Of a stretch of DNA of 64,000 nt, positions 6,495 through 14,803 are shown piece by piece (the stretch's first letter is position 1; every line of letters starts with the position of its first letter). This stretch comes from Pseudaminobacter sp040049255. Lineage in GTDB: Bacteria; Pseudomonadota; Alphaproteobacteria; Rhizobiales; Rhizobiaceae. The notes beneath the pieces were generated by a model. It saw only the letters and a program-made list of their open reading frames with translations, was not told the origin of the DNA and searched no databases. The translations under genes were made by a program, and so were the position numbers. The stretch is taken from the NCBI RefSeq assembly GCF_040049255.1, contig NZ_JBDZDR010000001.1, forward strand, positions 372,001 through 436,000, written 5' to 3'.

Positions 6495-9065
6495 ATGAAA
6501 TCCCACGTAAAAGCTGTAGTCATTGGCGGCGGTGTCGTCGGCTGCTCTGTGCTCTATCACCTCGCTCGCGCCGGCTGGAAGGACGTCATGCTGATCGAGC
6601 GGTCGGAGTTGACGTCCGGCTCATCCTGGCACGCAGCGGGCGGCTTCCACACGCTGAACGGCGACCCCAATGTCGCGAAGCTCCAGGCCTATACCGTGCA
6701 GCTCTACAAGGAGCTGGAGGAGATTTCCGGCCAGTCCTGCTCGCTGCATCTGACCGGCGGCATCATGATGGCCGACAGCCCTGAGCGCATGGATTTCCTG
6801 CGGCTGGCGCATGCCAAGGGCCGCTATCTCGGCATGGACACCGAGCTGATCACGCCGTCCGAAGCCAAGGCGATGTTCCCGCTGATGGACGAGAAGAATT
6901 TCGTCGGCGCCATGTGGGACCCGGTCGAAGGTCATCTCGATCCCTCCGGCACCACGCACGCCTACGCCAAGGCAGCTCAGAAGCTGGGCGCCGAGATCGT
7001 GCTGCGCAACCCGGTCAAGGAGCTGACGCAGGACGTGGACGGCACCTGGAACGTCGTCACCGAGCAGGGCACGGTGAAGGCCGAGCATGTGGTGAACTGC
7101 GGCGGCCTGTGGGCGCGCGAGGTGGGCCGCATGGTGGGCCTGGAGCTGCCGGTTCTGGCCATGGAGCACATGTATCTGCTCACCGAGCCGATGCCGGAGG
7201 TGGAAGAATTCAACAAGTCGACCGGCCGCGAGCTCGTCGGCGTGCTCGACTTCAAGGGCGAGATCTACACGCGCCAGGAGCGCAACGGCATCCTGCTCGG
7301 CACCTATGAGAAGGCTTGCAAGCCCTGGTCGCCGGTCAATACGCCCTGGGACTTCGGCCACGAGCTCTTGCCACCCGACATCGACCGCATCGCGCCGTCG
7401 CTGGAAGTCGGCTTCAAGCACTTCCCGGGCATTGCGAATGCGGGGATAAAACAGATCATCAACGGCCCCTTCACTTTCGCGCCCGACGGCAACCCGCTGG
7501 TCGGCCCGGTGCAGGGCCTGACCAACTACTGGACCGCCTGCGCCGTCATGGCCGGCTTTTCACAGGGCGGCGGCGTCGGGCTGGCGCTGTCCAACTGGAT
7601 GGTGCATGGCGATCCGGGCTTCGACGTCTGGGGCATGGACGTGACCCGCTATGGCGAGTGGGCGACGCTGCGCTACACCAACGCTAAGGTGCGCGAAAAC
7701 TATTCGCGCCGTTTCTCGATCCGCTTCCCCAACGAGGAACTGCCGGCCGCACGACCCGCGCAGACCACCCCGCTCTACGACACCATGATCGCCAACAACG
7801 CCGTCATGGGCGACAGCTGGGGCCTGGAAACGCCGCTGTGGTTCGCGCCGAAGGGCAGCGAGCCGAAGGACATCGTCTCCTTCCGCCGCTCCAATGATTT
7901 CGAGCACATCGGCAACGAGGTGCGCGCGACCCGCGAGCGCGTCGGCGTGACCGAGATCGCAAACTTCGCTAAGTATGAAGTGTCCGGCTCCGGCGCGGAA
8001 GATTTCCTCAACCGGCTGATGACCAACCGCATGCCGAAGACCGGCCGCCTGGTGCTGACCCCGATGCTGAATGAATTCGGCAAGCTGATCGGCGACTTCA
8101 CCATCGCCAAGGCAGCCGAAGACCGCTTCATGATCTGGGGTTCTTCCGCCGCACAGAAATACCACATGCGCTGGTTCGAGAGCCACCTACCCAAGGACGG
8201 CTCGGTCAAGCTCCACCGCTTCGACCAGACGCTGGTGGGTCTGTCGATTGCCGGCCCGCGGGCGCAGGACCTGCTCGCCAAGCTGGTCGATGCGGACGTT
8301 TCGACCAAGGCTTTCCGCTTCATGGATTTCCGCGAGATGGCCGTGGGCGGTGCGCCCTGCATGGTCAACCGCATCAGCTACACCGGCGACCTCGGCTACG
8401 AGATCTGGATGGAGCCGGCCTATCAGCGCCTCGTCTACAAGGGCATCAAGGAGGCAGGCGAGGAATTCGGCATCGTCGATTTCGGCATGCGCGCGCTGCT
8501 GTCCATGCGCCTGGAAAAGAATTTCCCGACCTGGTTCCGCGAGTTGCGCCCCATCTACGGCCCGTTCGAAGGCTCGATGGATCGCTTCATCCGCATGGAA
8601 AAGAAGGACTTCATCGGCCGCGAGGCGGCCGCGAAGGAGCAGGCCGAAGATCCAAAACTGCGCCGCGTCTCCATGGTGGTGGAGGCCGACGGCGCCGACG
8701 TCATGGGCGACGAGCCGATCTGGGCAAAAATCTCGACCGACTACGGCACGGTGGAAAAGCCGCATGGCTACGGCGCGCCGCGCTTCGACGAGACCGGCAA
8801 GGAAGTGCGCGGCTCGGCTGCTGCCGATGGCGCCTCCGCCGTGCGCGGAATTGTCGACGGCGAGTGGCGCGTGGTGGGCTGGGTCACATCGGGCGGCTAT
8901 GCGCACTACGTGCAGAAGTCGCTGGCTCAGGGGTATGTGCCCGCAGCCCTCGCGGAAGACGAGAGCGAAGGCATGTTCGAGATCGAGATTTTGGGCAAGC
9001 GTCGCCCTGCCCGCATCAACGTCCTGCCGCTGTTCGACCCGGCCGGCGAGAAGATGCGGGGATAG
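6495..9065 (+). CDS. FAD-dependent dimethylglycine/sarcosine dehydrogenase-like oxidase with GcvT domain
   Basis: An 856-residue two-part enzyme. The N-terminal DAO domain has the dinucleotide motif VVIGGGVVGCSV (residues 8-19) and SSWHAAGG, whose His46 corresponds to the residue that carries covalent FAD in dimethylglycine dehydrogenase. From about residue 440 on is a GcvT/aminomethyltransferase-like THF-binding region (for example LGYEIWMEPAYQ, FGMRALLSMRLEKNFPTW). Such enzymes oxidise an N-methyl group and pass the carbon to THF as methylene-THF. The exact amine is unknown; dimethylglycine, sarcosine or another N-methyl amino acid are candidates. It lies downstream of MttB1, with only the DUF559 gene between, so it may process the MttB1 product. 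An imperfect GGGGCG/CGCCCC hairpin at 9093-9112 may end the transcript. Confidence 0.9.
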   Translation: MKSHVKAVVIGGGVVGCSVLYHLARAGWKDVMLIERSELTSGSSWHAAGGFHTLNGDPNVAKLQAYTVQLYKELEEISGQSCSLHLTGGIMMADSPERMDFLRLAHAKGRYLGMDTELITPSEAKAMFPLMDEKNFVGAMWDPVEGHLDPSGTTHAYAKAAQKLGAEIVLRNPVKELTQDVDGTWNVVTEQGTVKAEHVVNCGGLWAREVGRMVGLELPVLAMEHMYLLTEPMPEVEEFNKSTGRELVGVLDFKGEIYTRQERNGILLGTYEKACKPWSPVNTPWDFGHELLPPDIDRIAPSLEVGFKHFPGIANAGIKQIINGPFTFAPDGNPLVGPVQGLTNYWTACAVMAGFSQGGGVGLALSNWMVHGDPGFDVWGMDVTRYGEWATLRYTNAKVRENYSRRFSIRFPNEELPAARPAQTTPLYDTMIANNAVMGDSWGLETPLWFAPKGSEPKDIVSFRRSNDFEHIGNEVRATRERVGVTEIANFAKYEVSGSGAEDFLNRLMTNRMPKTGRLVLTPMLNEFGKLIGDFTIAKAAEDRFMIWGSSAAQKYHMRWFESHLPKDGSVKLHRFDQTLVGLSIAGPRAQDLLAKLVDADVSTKAFRFMDFREMAVGGAPCMVNRISYTGDLGYEIWMEPAYQRLVYKGIKEAGEEFGIVDFGMRALLSMRLEKNFPTWFRELRPIYGPFEGSMDRFIRMEKKDFIGREAAAKEQAEDPKLRRVSMVVEADGADVMGDEPIWAKISTDYGTVEKPHGYGAPRFDETGKEVRGSAAADGASAVRGIVDGEWRVVGWVTSGGYAHYVQKSLAQGYVPAALAEDESEGMFEIEILGKRRPARINVLPLFDPAGEKMRG

Positions 9066-9150
9066 GCAACCTATCGCTCAGACCAACGGGACGGGGCGGA
9101 AGGCCTCGCCCCCGCTTCGTTTCGCACGGTGCCCGGATTGGAAAAAACCG

Positions 9151-9618
9151 TCAGGCCCGGTCGATCCGGCCCGAATAGCATCCCCGCTTGGCGTTGTGCA
9201 CGTGGATGTAGCTCACCTCGGCGTTGGCAAACAGTCGCTCTATGAGCGGCTCGATACCGGCACCCTCCGCGACGTCGGCGTCGAGCATCATGCCGTCATT
9301 GGCGTAGGCGCGCAGCGACAACAGCCGCGATCGCATCACCTCGGGGATTTGGCCGACAGCGTCGTAGCGCTCGGTAGCTCCCTCCCGCACGAAGATCGCG
9401 TGTGAAGCTCGGTAGGGTGTGTCGGCTGGCTGACAGACGTGATTGAGCAGAAGGACCGTTTCGCCGGGATTAGCCTCGCGCATCTCGATCCGGTCGGGAA
9501 AGCCCGGCTTTTCGTCGACAAGATAACGCCTTACTCCCCGCGCGGCCAGTTCAGCCTCCGACAAGCCGAAAAGCGAACGGAAGGGTTCCGGCGAAAGACC
9601 GGTAATTCGGAAGGTCAT
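9151..9618 (-). CDS. DUF1203 domain protein
   Basis: A 155-residue soluble protein of the DUF1203 family. Features are the opening FRITGLSPEPF, a central VLLLNHVCQPADTPYRASHAIFV segment rich in conserved polar residues, and a C-terminal YIHVHNAKRGCYSGR motif. The function is unknown. No signal peptide or membrane segment is present. AGGAGCCCC lies just upstream of the ATG at 9618. It converges with the oxidase gene at 6495-9065 and is not obviously part of the methyl-amine pathway. Confidence 0.85.
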   Translation of the reverse strand: MTFRITGLSPEPFRSLFGLSEAELAARGVRRYLVDEKPGFPDRIEMREANPGETVLLLNHVCQPADTPYRASHAIFVREGATERYDAVGQIPEVMRSRLLSLRAYANDGMMLDADVAEGAGIEPLIERLFANAEVSYIHVHNAKRGCYSGRIDRA

Positions 9619-9771
9619 GATGGGGCTCCTATGATCGGTTGCTCCGATCAAGCCAGCAATACGGCTCGCCAGCCACCCGTTTCGTGCTCGCGGGTCTGAA
9701 CGCAAGTGCTTCCGGACATGCGACACTGTCCCGTCCGGCTCTCGCTTGTTGAGGCGGACTGGGGGCGGTTA

Positions 9772-10545
9772 TTAAAGAGGCACTGAATAGTGGGGAGCGC
9801 CGCGCGCGGCTATGATCGGCAGCCCTTTTCGCAACCCTGTCCAGCCCACGACGCGCAGGCGCCCTGACGCCGGCTCGAAACGCCGCGCCATGGCCCAGCT
9901 CCGGCAATCGGCGGCGCACACATCCGCCTTGCCTTCGGCAACCGCGACGATGGACCGCCGGTGGCCCCCCGTTTCGAGGCGCTGCGAAAACACATCGAGG
10001 CTTTCGCCCATCGCTGCAAGATCGCGCGTGAGCGCGATAATGCCCGACATGGAGTCGTCGCTGTTGTAGGCCAAGCGTTTGCTCCGGATCAGGTCGAGAG
10101 GCAGGCGCGACGAGCCATGAACCGGGATGTTGAGGTCAGACGGCTCCTCCGCCCGCATCAAGAGCACGCTGGAATAAAGCTCACCCTGCCCGCCTTCGAA
10201 GGCGGAATAGTCGGGCTGGCCCACCACCCGCACATGCCGCGCAAGGCCAAGCTCCATAGGCCCCCAGCATGCCTGGGCAAACAGCAGGTCGGGGTGCCGC
10301 CACAGCGTCGGCAGGTCAAATTCGTCGGGCGGCAGCGTGGCGGGGTCGGGCGCGATCACATTGCCTTCGCCGTCGCGTATGCCGCCCGGCACCGGCGGCA
10401 TGTCGGCATTTTGGCGGGCAAGATGCTCGGGCGCGTCAATGCCGGCCGCGCGGAAGGCATCGCGCAGGCGCGCCCACTCGGCATCCGTCTCGGCCCGCGC
10501 CTCGGGCCAGTCATACATGGGCAGTGCCGCGATGAATCGGTTCAT
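9772..10545 (-). CDS. PhnD/SsuA-type periplasmic-binding-fold protein without signal peptide
   Basis: A 257-residue protein resembling phosphate/phosphonate ABC transporter binding proteins. It has ALPMYDWPEARAETDAEW at the start, an ACWGPMELGLARHVRVVG segment, and a ligand-binding loop YNSDDSMSGIIALTRDLA, where such proteins usually hold the Ser/Gly-rich site. There is no signal peptide, and no permease or ATPase gene nearby, so a cytoplasmic sensing or enzyme-accessory role is as likely as transport. GAGG precedes the ATG at 10545. It starts 41 bases after the desaturase gene on the same strand, which implies one transcript. Confidence 0.72.
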   Translation of the reverse strand: MNRFIAALPMYDWPEARAETDAEWARLRDAFRAAGIDAPEHLARQNADMPPVPGGIRDGEGNVIAPDPATLPPDEFDLPTLWRHPDLLFAQACWGPMELGLARHVRVVGQPDYSAFEGGQGELYSSVLLMRAEEPSDLNIPVHGSSRLPLDLIRSKRLAYNSDDSMSGIIALTRDLAAMGESLDVFSQRLETGGHRRSIVAVAEGKADVCAADCRSWAMARRFEPASGRLRVVGWTGLRKGLPIIAARGAPHYSVPL

Positions 10546-10586
10546 GACCTCATCTCGCCAGGGACAGGCAGGGCTGACAAGCAAAA

Positions 10587-11600
10587 CTATTCCTTGGGGG
10601 GCTCGGCCGGAACGGGCGCGGTGCCCAGCCCATGCACCGAGCGGGCGCGCATGCGTGGCGCGAAGGCGCGACCGACATCCGGCGCGCGGCGCAGGGCCGG
10701 GTGCACCACCGGCTCCTTGGCCCGGAACGCATATTCGCGCAGCAGCGCCAGATAGTTTGGGAACACGTAGCCGCGGTTCATGGCGACCCACTCCTCGCGG
10801 CGTTCGCGGAAAAGTTTCGGCAGCTTGTACCAAGCGACCGTAGGGCGCTTGTGGTGCACGAGATGCAAATTGTTGTTGAGGAACAGGATGGCGAGCGGCG
10901 AACGCTCGACGATGATCGTGCGCCCGTCCGGCCGCTCGGACCACTGATGCTCCGCGAATGTGCGCACCGATATCAGCGATTGGCCGAGCCAGACCGGCAC
11001 CAGCACATAAAGCCAGAAGGGGATTTCGAAAACGAACACCACCAGCGGAATGACAATGGCGAGTCCAATTGCGTGCAGCAGCCACGCCTTGCGCACGGCG
11101 CGGTCGCCTTCGACCATCAGCCGCGCTTCGGAAAGCAGGAACCCGACCGTGCCCAGCAACGGGTTGAGCACGCAGCGCCCCAACATGATGTTGTTGAAGG
11201 CAAGCAGCCTTTTCATGAAGCGCGGAAGCTCCTGATGCTTCCAGACGGCATGGTAGTAGCTTTCCGGATCGTCGAAGGGGTCGGTGAGGTTCTCGTCCGC
11301 GTGGTGGCGCAGATGCAGGGCCTTGTAGCGGCGATAGGGATAAACCAGCCCTATCGGCAGGCCGACCAGCAATTCGTTGACCCAAGCCTTGCGCGTCGGG
11401 TGGCCATGCAGCGCCTCGTGGACCAATGACGACTGCAGGGCCAGCGTAACCGTCAGCATCAGTAGCGCCAGAACCGGATAGTTCGGCCAGAGGAAAAGAC
11501 CGGCCCCCGCCCAGCCGCCGTAGGTCACCGCGATCAGCCCGACCGTCGGCCACTCAATTGCGGGCGCAGTGCCGCCCGATGTGTCGTAATCGTATGCCAT
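10587..11600 (-). CDS. Membrane fatty acid desaturase
   Basis: A 337-residue integral membrane di-iron desaturase/hydroxylase. Three histidine boxes are visible: HEALHGH, HLRHH and HLVHH, in the usual order and separated by hydrophobic segments (a membrane pair lies at LLHAIGLAIVIPLVVFVF). The enzyme introduces a double bond or hydroxyl into a lipid acyl chain using O2; the acyl substrate is unknown. Pro- and Arg-rich residues at the C-terminus are probably disordered. It is divergent from the XRE-type regulator gene at 11816 across a 215-base region, so that regulator may control it. The downstream gene is the PhnD-like protein. Confidence 0.85.
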   Translation of the reverse strand: MAYDYDTSGGTAPAIEWPTVGLIAVTYGGWAGAGLFLWPNYPVLALLMLTVTLALQSSLVHEALHGHPTRKAWVNELLVGLPIGLVYPYRRYKALHLRHHADENLTDPFDDPESYYHAVWKHQELPRFMKRLLAFNNIMLGRCVLNPLLGTVGFLLSEARLMVEGDRAVRKAWLLHAIGLAIVIPLVVFVFEIPFWLYVLVPVWLGQSLISVRTFAEHQWSERPDGRTIIVERSPLAILFLNNNLHLVHHKRPTVAWYKLPKLFRERREEWVAMNRGYVFPNYLALLREYAFRAKEPVVHPALRRAPDVGRAFAPRMRARSVHGLGTAPVPAEPPKE

Positions 11601-11815
11601 GCCCCAATCCCCGCATGCCTTGTAGCGGCATGTCCTGACAGGATGCTGTCAGTAGTCAGGCCAAGATTCAACGCGACAATGGGAACAGAATGTTTATTTT
11701 GGTCTTGTTGATCCTCATTTGTTGCGCATTGTAAACAAACGCATGGAACGAATGCACTGTTGCGGACGTTCATAAGCGCGATGTTTTCAGAACAAAGCCT
11801 GCCGGGAGCCTCAAG

Positions 11816-12667
11816 GTGGACAAACGTGATCTTTCCGGACTGTTTCGAGAGCGGCTGAGGACCCTGCTTCAGCGCTCCGGCCAGAATCAGTCCGCCTTTG
11901 CGGCCTCGGTCGGCATCGACCGCTCCGCCCTTTCGCAACTCCTGTCGGAAGAGACGACCCGCCTGCCCCGGGCCGAGACGCTGATGACGATCGCGGCCGA
12001 GCACAAGGTTTCTCTCGACTGGCTGCTGGGCCTCAGCCACGACGAGGGCCTGACCGGAGAAATCCGCGAAAGCCTGGAGATCGAGGAAGGCCCTGGCGGC
12101 TTCGACCGCACGCTGCTGGCCAAATGGCATTCGGAAGCGGCCGGCACCAAGATCCGCTATGTGCCGGCCGGCATTCCCGACCTGCTGCGCACCGACGTCC
12201 TGGTGGAATACGAGGCCGACATTTCCAACCGCAGCCGGCAGACGCAGGCCGGCGAGACCCAGTACCGCATCGACTATACGCGGCGGCCGGAAACCGACAT
12301 GGAAGTTTGCATGCCCCGCCATACGCTCGAGATATTCGCGCGCGGCATGGGCGTGTGGACCGGCCTGTCGGAACGCGAGCGGCGCGACCAGCTTCTCCAC
12401 ATGGCCGACCTGCTGGAGGACCTGTACCCGACCTTCCGGCTGTTCCTCTACGACGGGCGGCTGCGCTATTCGGTGCCCTACACCATCTTCGGACCCTATC
12501 GTGCCGCCATCTATGTCGGCGACATGTATCTGGTTCTCAACGCCACGGCCCCCATCCGCACGCTGACGCGGCATTTCGACAATCTGATCCGCAGTGCCGA
12601 GATCAACGCCCATGAGGCAGCCGGCTTTGCCCGCCAATTGGCCGAGACGGAGCTTTCGCCGGCATAG
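11816..12667 (+). CDS. XRE-family helix-turn-helix transcriptional regulator
   Basis: A 283-residue regulator. Residues about 8-75 form an XRE/Cro helix-turn-helix (RSGQNQSAFAASVGIDRSALSQLL). The remaining 200 residues form a domain I do not recognise by name, with an RIDYTRRPETDMEVCMPRHTLE segment and YPTFRLFLYDGRLRYSVPYTI; it probably senses a ligand. The start codon is GTG, with GGGAGCC about 8 bases upstream. Its upstream region is shared with the divergent desaturase gene and contains TGTTTA (11691) and TAAACA (11732) as possible half-sites. The gene is followed by the betaine:homocysteine methyltransferase gene, but a separate operator there suggests independent control. Confidence 0.8.
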   Translation: MDKRDLSGLFRERLRTLLQRSGQNQSAFAASVGIDRSALSQLLSEETTRLPRAETLMTIAAEHKVSLDWLLGLSHDEGLTGEIRESLEIEEGPGGFDRTLLAKWHSEAAGTKIRYVPAGIPDLLRTDVLVEYEADISNRSRQTQAGETQYRIDYTRRPETDMEVCMPRHTLEIFARGMGVWTGLSERERRDQLLHMADLLEDLYPTFRLFLYDGRLRYSVPYTIFGPYRAAIYVGDMYLVLNATAPIRTLTRHFDNLIRSAEINAHEAAGFARQLAETELSPA

Positions 12668-12686
12668 CGCCTGCGCTCCGTTGACT

Positions 12687-12710
12687 GGATATAAGGACTT
12701 CTTTATATCC
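12687..12710. promoter_or_regulatory. Palindromic operator, SahR-like, before bmt
   Basis: GGATATAAGGA and TCTTTATATCC face each other around a short centre, 37 bases before the bmt start. A close copy, with perfect 10-base arms, lies at 24204-24225 before the MtgA-like gene. The sequence agrees, from memory, with the GATATAAAGA..TCTTTATATC palindromes attributed to the ArsR-family S-adenosylhomocysteine sensor SahR in Alphaproteobacteria, which controls methionine-cycle genes. No sahR gene is in this window. Confidence 0.7.
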
Positions 12711-12746
12711 TTATCTCAACTCTCCCTATTCGGAAGGCATCGTTCC

Positions 12747-13775
12747 ATGAACAACCCCATCGACGCGCTCCTGGCGGAAAAGGGCGTGCTTCTCGCCGAC
12801 GGCGCCACCGGCACCAACCTGTTCGGCATGGGGCTGGCGGCCGGAGAAGCGCCGGAGCTGTGGAACGAGACCGCGCCTGAAAAGATCACGGCACTGCACC
12901 AGAATTTTGTCGACGCGGGCGCCGACATCATCCTCACCAACTCCTTCGGCGGCACGCGGCATCGCCTGAAGTTGCACCATGCGCAGGACCGTGTTTACGA
13001 GCTCAACAAGCGCGCCGCCGAGATCGCGCATGCCGTTGCCGACAAGGCCGGCCGCAAGGTCATCGTGGCCGGCTCGGTCGGCCCGACCGGCGAGCTTCTG
13101 GTGCCGCTCGGCGCCCTCACCTATGAGGAAGCCGTCGAGGCATTTGCCGAGCAGATCAGGGGCCTGAAGGACGGCGGCGCCGAGATCGCCTGGATCGAGA
13201 CCATGTCCGCACCGGACGAGGCACGCGCGGCAGCACAGGCGGCGATCGATGTCGGCCTGCCCTACACCTACACTGTCTCCTTCGACACCGCCGGCCGCTC
13301 GATGATGGGGCTGGCGCCGAAGGACATCCATGGCGTTTCAGAAGGCTTGAGCGAAAATCCGGTCGCCGTCGGGGCCAATTGCGGCGTGGGCGCTTCCGAC
13401 ATTCTCGCCTCGCTGCTCGACATGACCGCCGCCAAGCCGGAGGCGACGGTGATCGTGAAGGGCAATTGCGGCATCCCCGAATTCCACGGCAGCGAAATCC
13501 ACTATTCCGGCACGCCGGAACTGATGGCCGACTATGTGCGGCTGGCGGTGGACAGTGGCGCGAAGATTATCGGCGGATGCTGCGGCACCTCGTTCGGCCA
13601 CCTTGCCGCCATGCGCCAGGCGCTGGACACGCACCACAAGGCCGCCCGCCCGACACTCGAGACGATCGTCGATCGCATCGGCCCGCTGCGCAACAAGACT
13701 GCGGACGAGAGCGGCGCCTCGGCCGGCGAGGCGGATGGCGGCGCGCGCCGCGAACGTCGGCGCAGCCGCAGCTGA
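12747..13775 (+). CDS. bmt: Betaine:homocysteine S-methyltransferase (Bmt-type)
   Basis: A 342-residue homocysteine S-methyltransferase. Visible are DGATGTNLFGMGL at the N-terminus, the GPTGELLVPLG loop, and the zinc-binding cysteines in GANCGVG and GGCCGTSFGH. Rhizobial Bmt moves one methyl from glycine betaine to homocysteine, giving methionine and dimethylglycine, and so starts betaine catabolism without cobalamin. The last 20 residues are basic and Gly/Arg-rich (ARRERRRSRS), an extension not needed for the barrel. The start ATG at 12747 follows the palindrome at 12687-12710. It provides a second route, beside the corrinoid system, for the first demethylation. A different onium methyl donor cannot be excluded. 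Confidence 0.86.
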   Translation: MNNPIDALLAEKGVLLADGATGTNLFGMGLAAGEAPELWNETAPEKITALHQNFVDAGADIILTNSFGGTRHRLKLHHAQDRVYELNKRAAEIAHAVADKAGRKVIVAGSVGPTGELLVPLGALTYEEAVEAFAEQIRGLKDGGAEIAWIETMSAPDEARAAAQAAIDVGLPYTYTVSFDTAGRSMMGLAPKDIHGVSEGLSENPVAVGANCGVGASDILASLLDMTAAKPEATVIVKGNCGIPEFHGSEIHYSGTPELMADYVRLAVDSGAKIIGGCCGTSFGHLAAMRQALDTHHKAARPTLETIVDRIGPLRNKTADESGASAGEADGGARRERRRSRS

Positions 13776-13789
13776 CCCCGGCGTCCGTT

Positions 13790-14152
13790 TCAGTCCGAGA
13801 CGCTTTCCTCGTAACGCAATTGGGCGGTGCGCAGGTCAGTGCTGCTGCCGCCATGGTCCGTCATCCGCATCAGCGCGTCTGACAGGGAGGGGCTGAACAT
13901 CTGCTCCAGCATGCGGCCAAATCGCTCGTTGGCAAGCGCCGAGCGGGCGACGTCGCGCGCGGCGGCAACATCCTGCCTGAGGCGTTCGGTATCGGCCCCG
14001 CGCGATGCAGCACCCTGCGGCACCTCAGCCATGACTGCACGACCAAGGTCCGAGCCTCCCGCTCTGCCAATTTGCATCCACGCCCCCCGAAATCTGAATG
14101 GCGTGCCCATAGCAAAAGCGCCTTGCCAAAGGGTGTCCGCAGGCGCCTGCAT
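13790..14152 (-). CDS. Hypothetical protein, convergent with bmt
   Basis: A possible 120-residue protein with a helical middle (LRQDVAAARDVARSALANERFGRMLEQMF) and no membrane segment or recognised domain. The start at 14152 is the first ATG after the preceding non-coding-looking part of the frame, and the ribosome site is weak. Only the predicted helical, charged composition and lack of overlap with other genes support it. Confidence 0.35.
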   Translation of the reverse strand: MQAPADTLWQGAFAMGTPFRFRGAWMQIGRAGGSDLGRAVMAEVPQGAASRGADTERLRQDVAAARDVARSALANERFGRMLEQMFSPSLSDALMRMTDHGGSSTDLRTAQLRYEESVSD

Positions 14153-14192
14153 TTGATTCAAGTTTTTGGCGAGTTCAGAGCTTCGCCTTTTC

Positions 14193-14627
14193 TTACGAAG
14201 CCAACCGCTCGAGAGTGGCGTTGTCCCGATTTCCGCTGAAATAGCGCTCCAGCGCGCGGGCAAACAGCGCCTCCCCGGGGGCAGCCTGCTCGAACAATGT
14301 GAGCGATGACCGCAGCTTGCGGTCGTCTGGACTGCCGAAGATGTCATGAGCCGACAAGCTCTGCAGGTCGAGCAGGACTTCCACGCAATCCCTGAGGCGG
14401 GGCCCGAGCAGCGGATGCGCCAGATAGGCGCGCGCCTCGTCGATCGATGAAATCGCATAGCGCCGCGACATGGCGCTCATGCCAAGGCCGGCAATCTGGG
14501 GAAAGACGAACCACATCCAGTGGCTGACCTTGAGGCCGTTTTTCAGTTCGGCGCGCACAGACGCTATGACGGGATCCTGTGCCCTTACGAAGCGGGCGAG
14601 GTCGAAAGGGTCCGAAGCCGCCGCCAT
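14193..14627 (-). CDS. DUF1810 family protein
   Basis: A 144-residue protein of the DUF1810 family. Its landmarks are FDLARFVRAQDPVIASVRAELKNG, SHWMWFVFPQIAGLG and SRRYAISSIDEARAYLAHPLLG, which run in the family's normal order at normal length. No enzymatic role has been established; related proteins appear in ADP-ribose or NAD-linked gene families, but nothing here decides it. AAGGAGGGC sits 5-12 bases before the ATG. It follows a possible 27-residue peptide ORF at 14629-14712 that ends two bases upstream. Confidence 0.88.
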   Translation of the reverse strand: MAAASDPFDLARFVRAQDPVIASVRAELKNGLKVSHWMWFVFPQIAGLGMSAMSRRYAISSIDEARAYLAHPLLGPRLRDCVEVLLDLQSLSAHDIFGSPDDRKLRSSLTLFEQAAPGEALFARALERYFSGNRDNATLERLAS

Positions 14628-14628
14628 C

Positions 14629-14712
14629 TCAGCCCTCCTTGAGCGTCTCCGGGCGTGACTCCACTGTTGCGGGGGCGTTCGCGGGGTTGAATTCAGCGTC
14701 TCGCTTCGTCAT
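14629..14712 (-). CDS. Possible 27-residue peptide upstream of DUF1810 gene
   Basis: A short frame beginning MTKRDAEFNPANAPAT and ending KEGG-like residues LKEG, with TGA one base before the DUF1810 start codon (TGAGATG). GGGAGCGGAG lies just before its ATG. Its stop overlaps the DUF1810 ribosome site region, so it could couple translation. It has no known relatives that I can name and may be a chance ORF. Confidence 0.28.
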   Translation of the reverse strand: MTKRDAEFNPANAPATVESRPETLKEG

Positions 14713-14803
14713 CTCCGCTCCCTCACCTCCGATGCGATAGATATCCCAGCGCGAAGCGAGGGCAAGGTTTCGCAGCGGTGGAGGGGCTGCCACCAAGCAG
14801 GTT

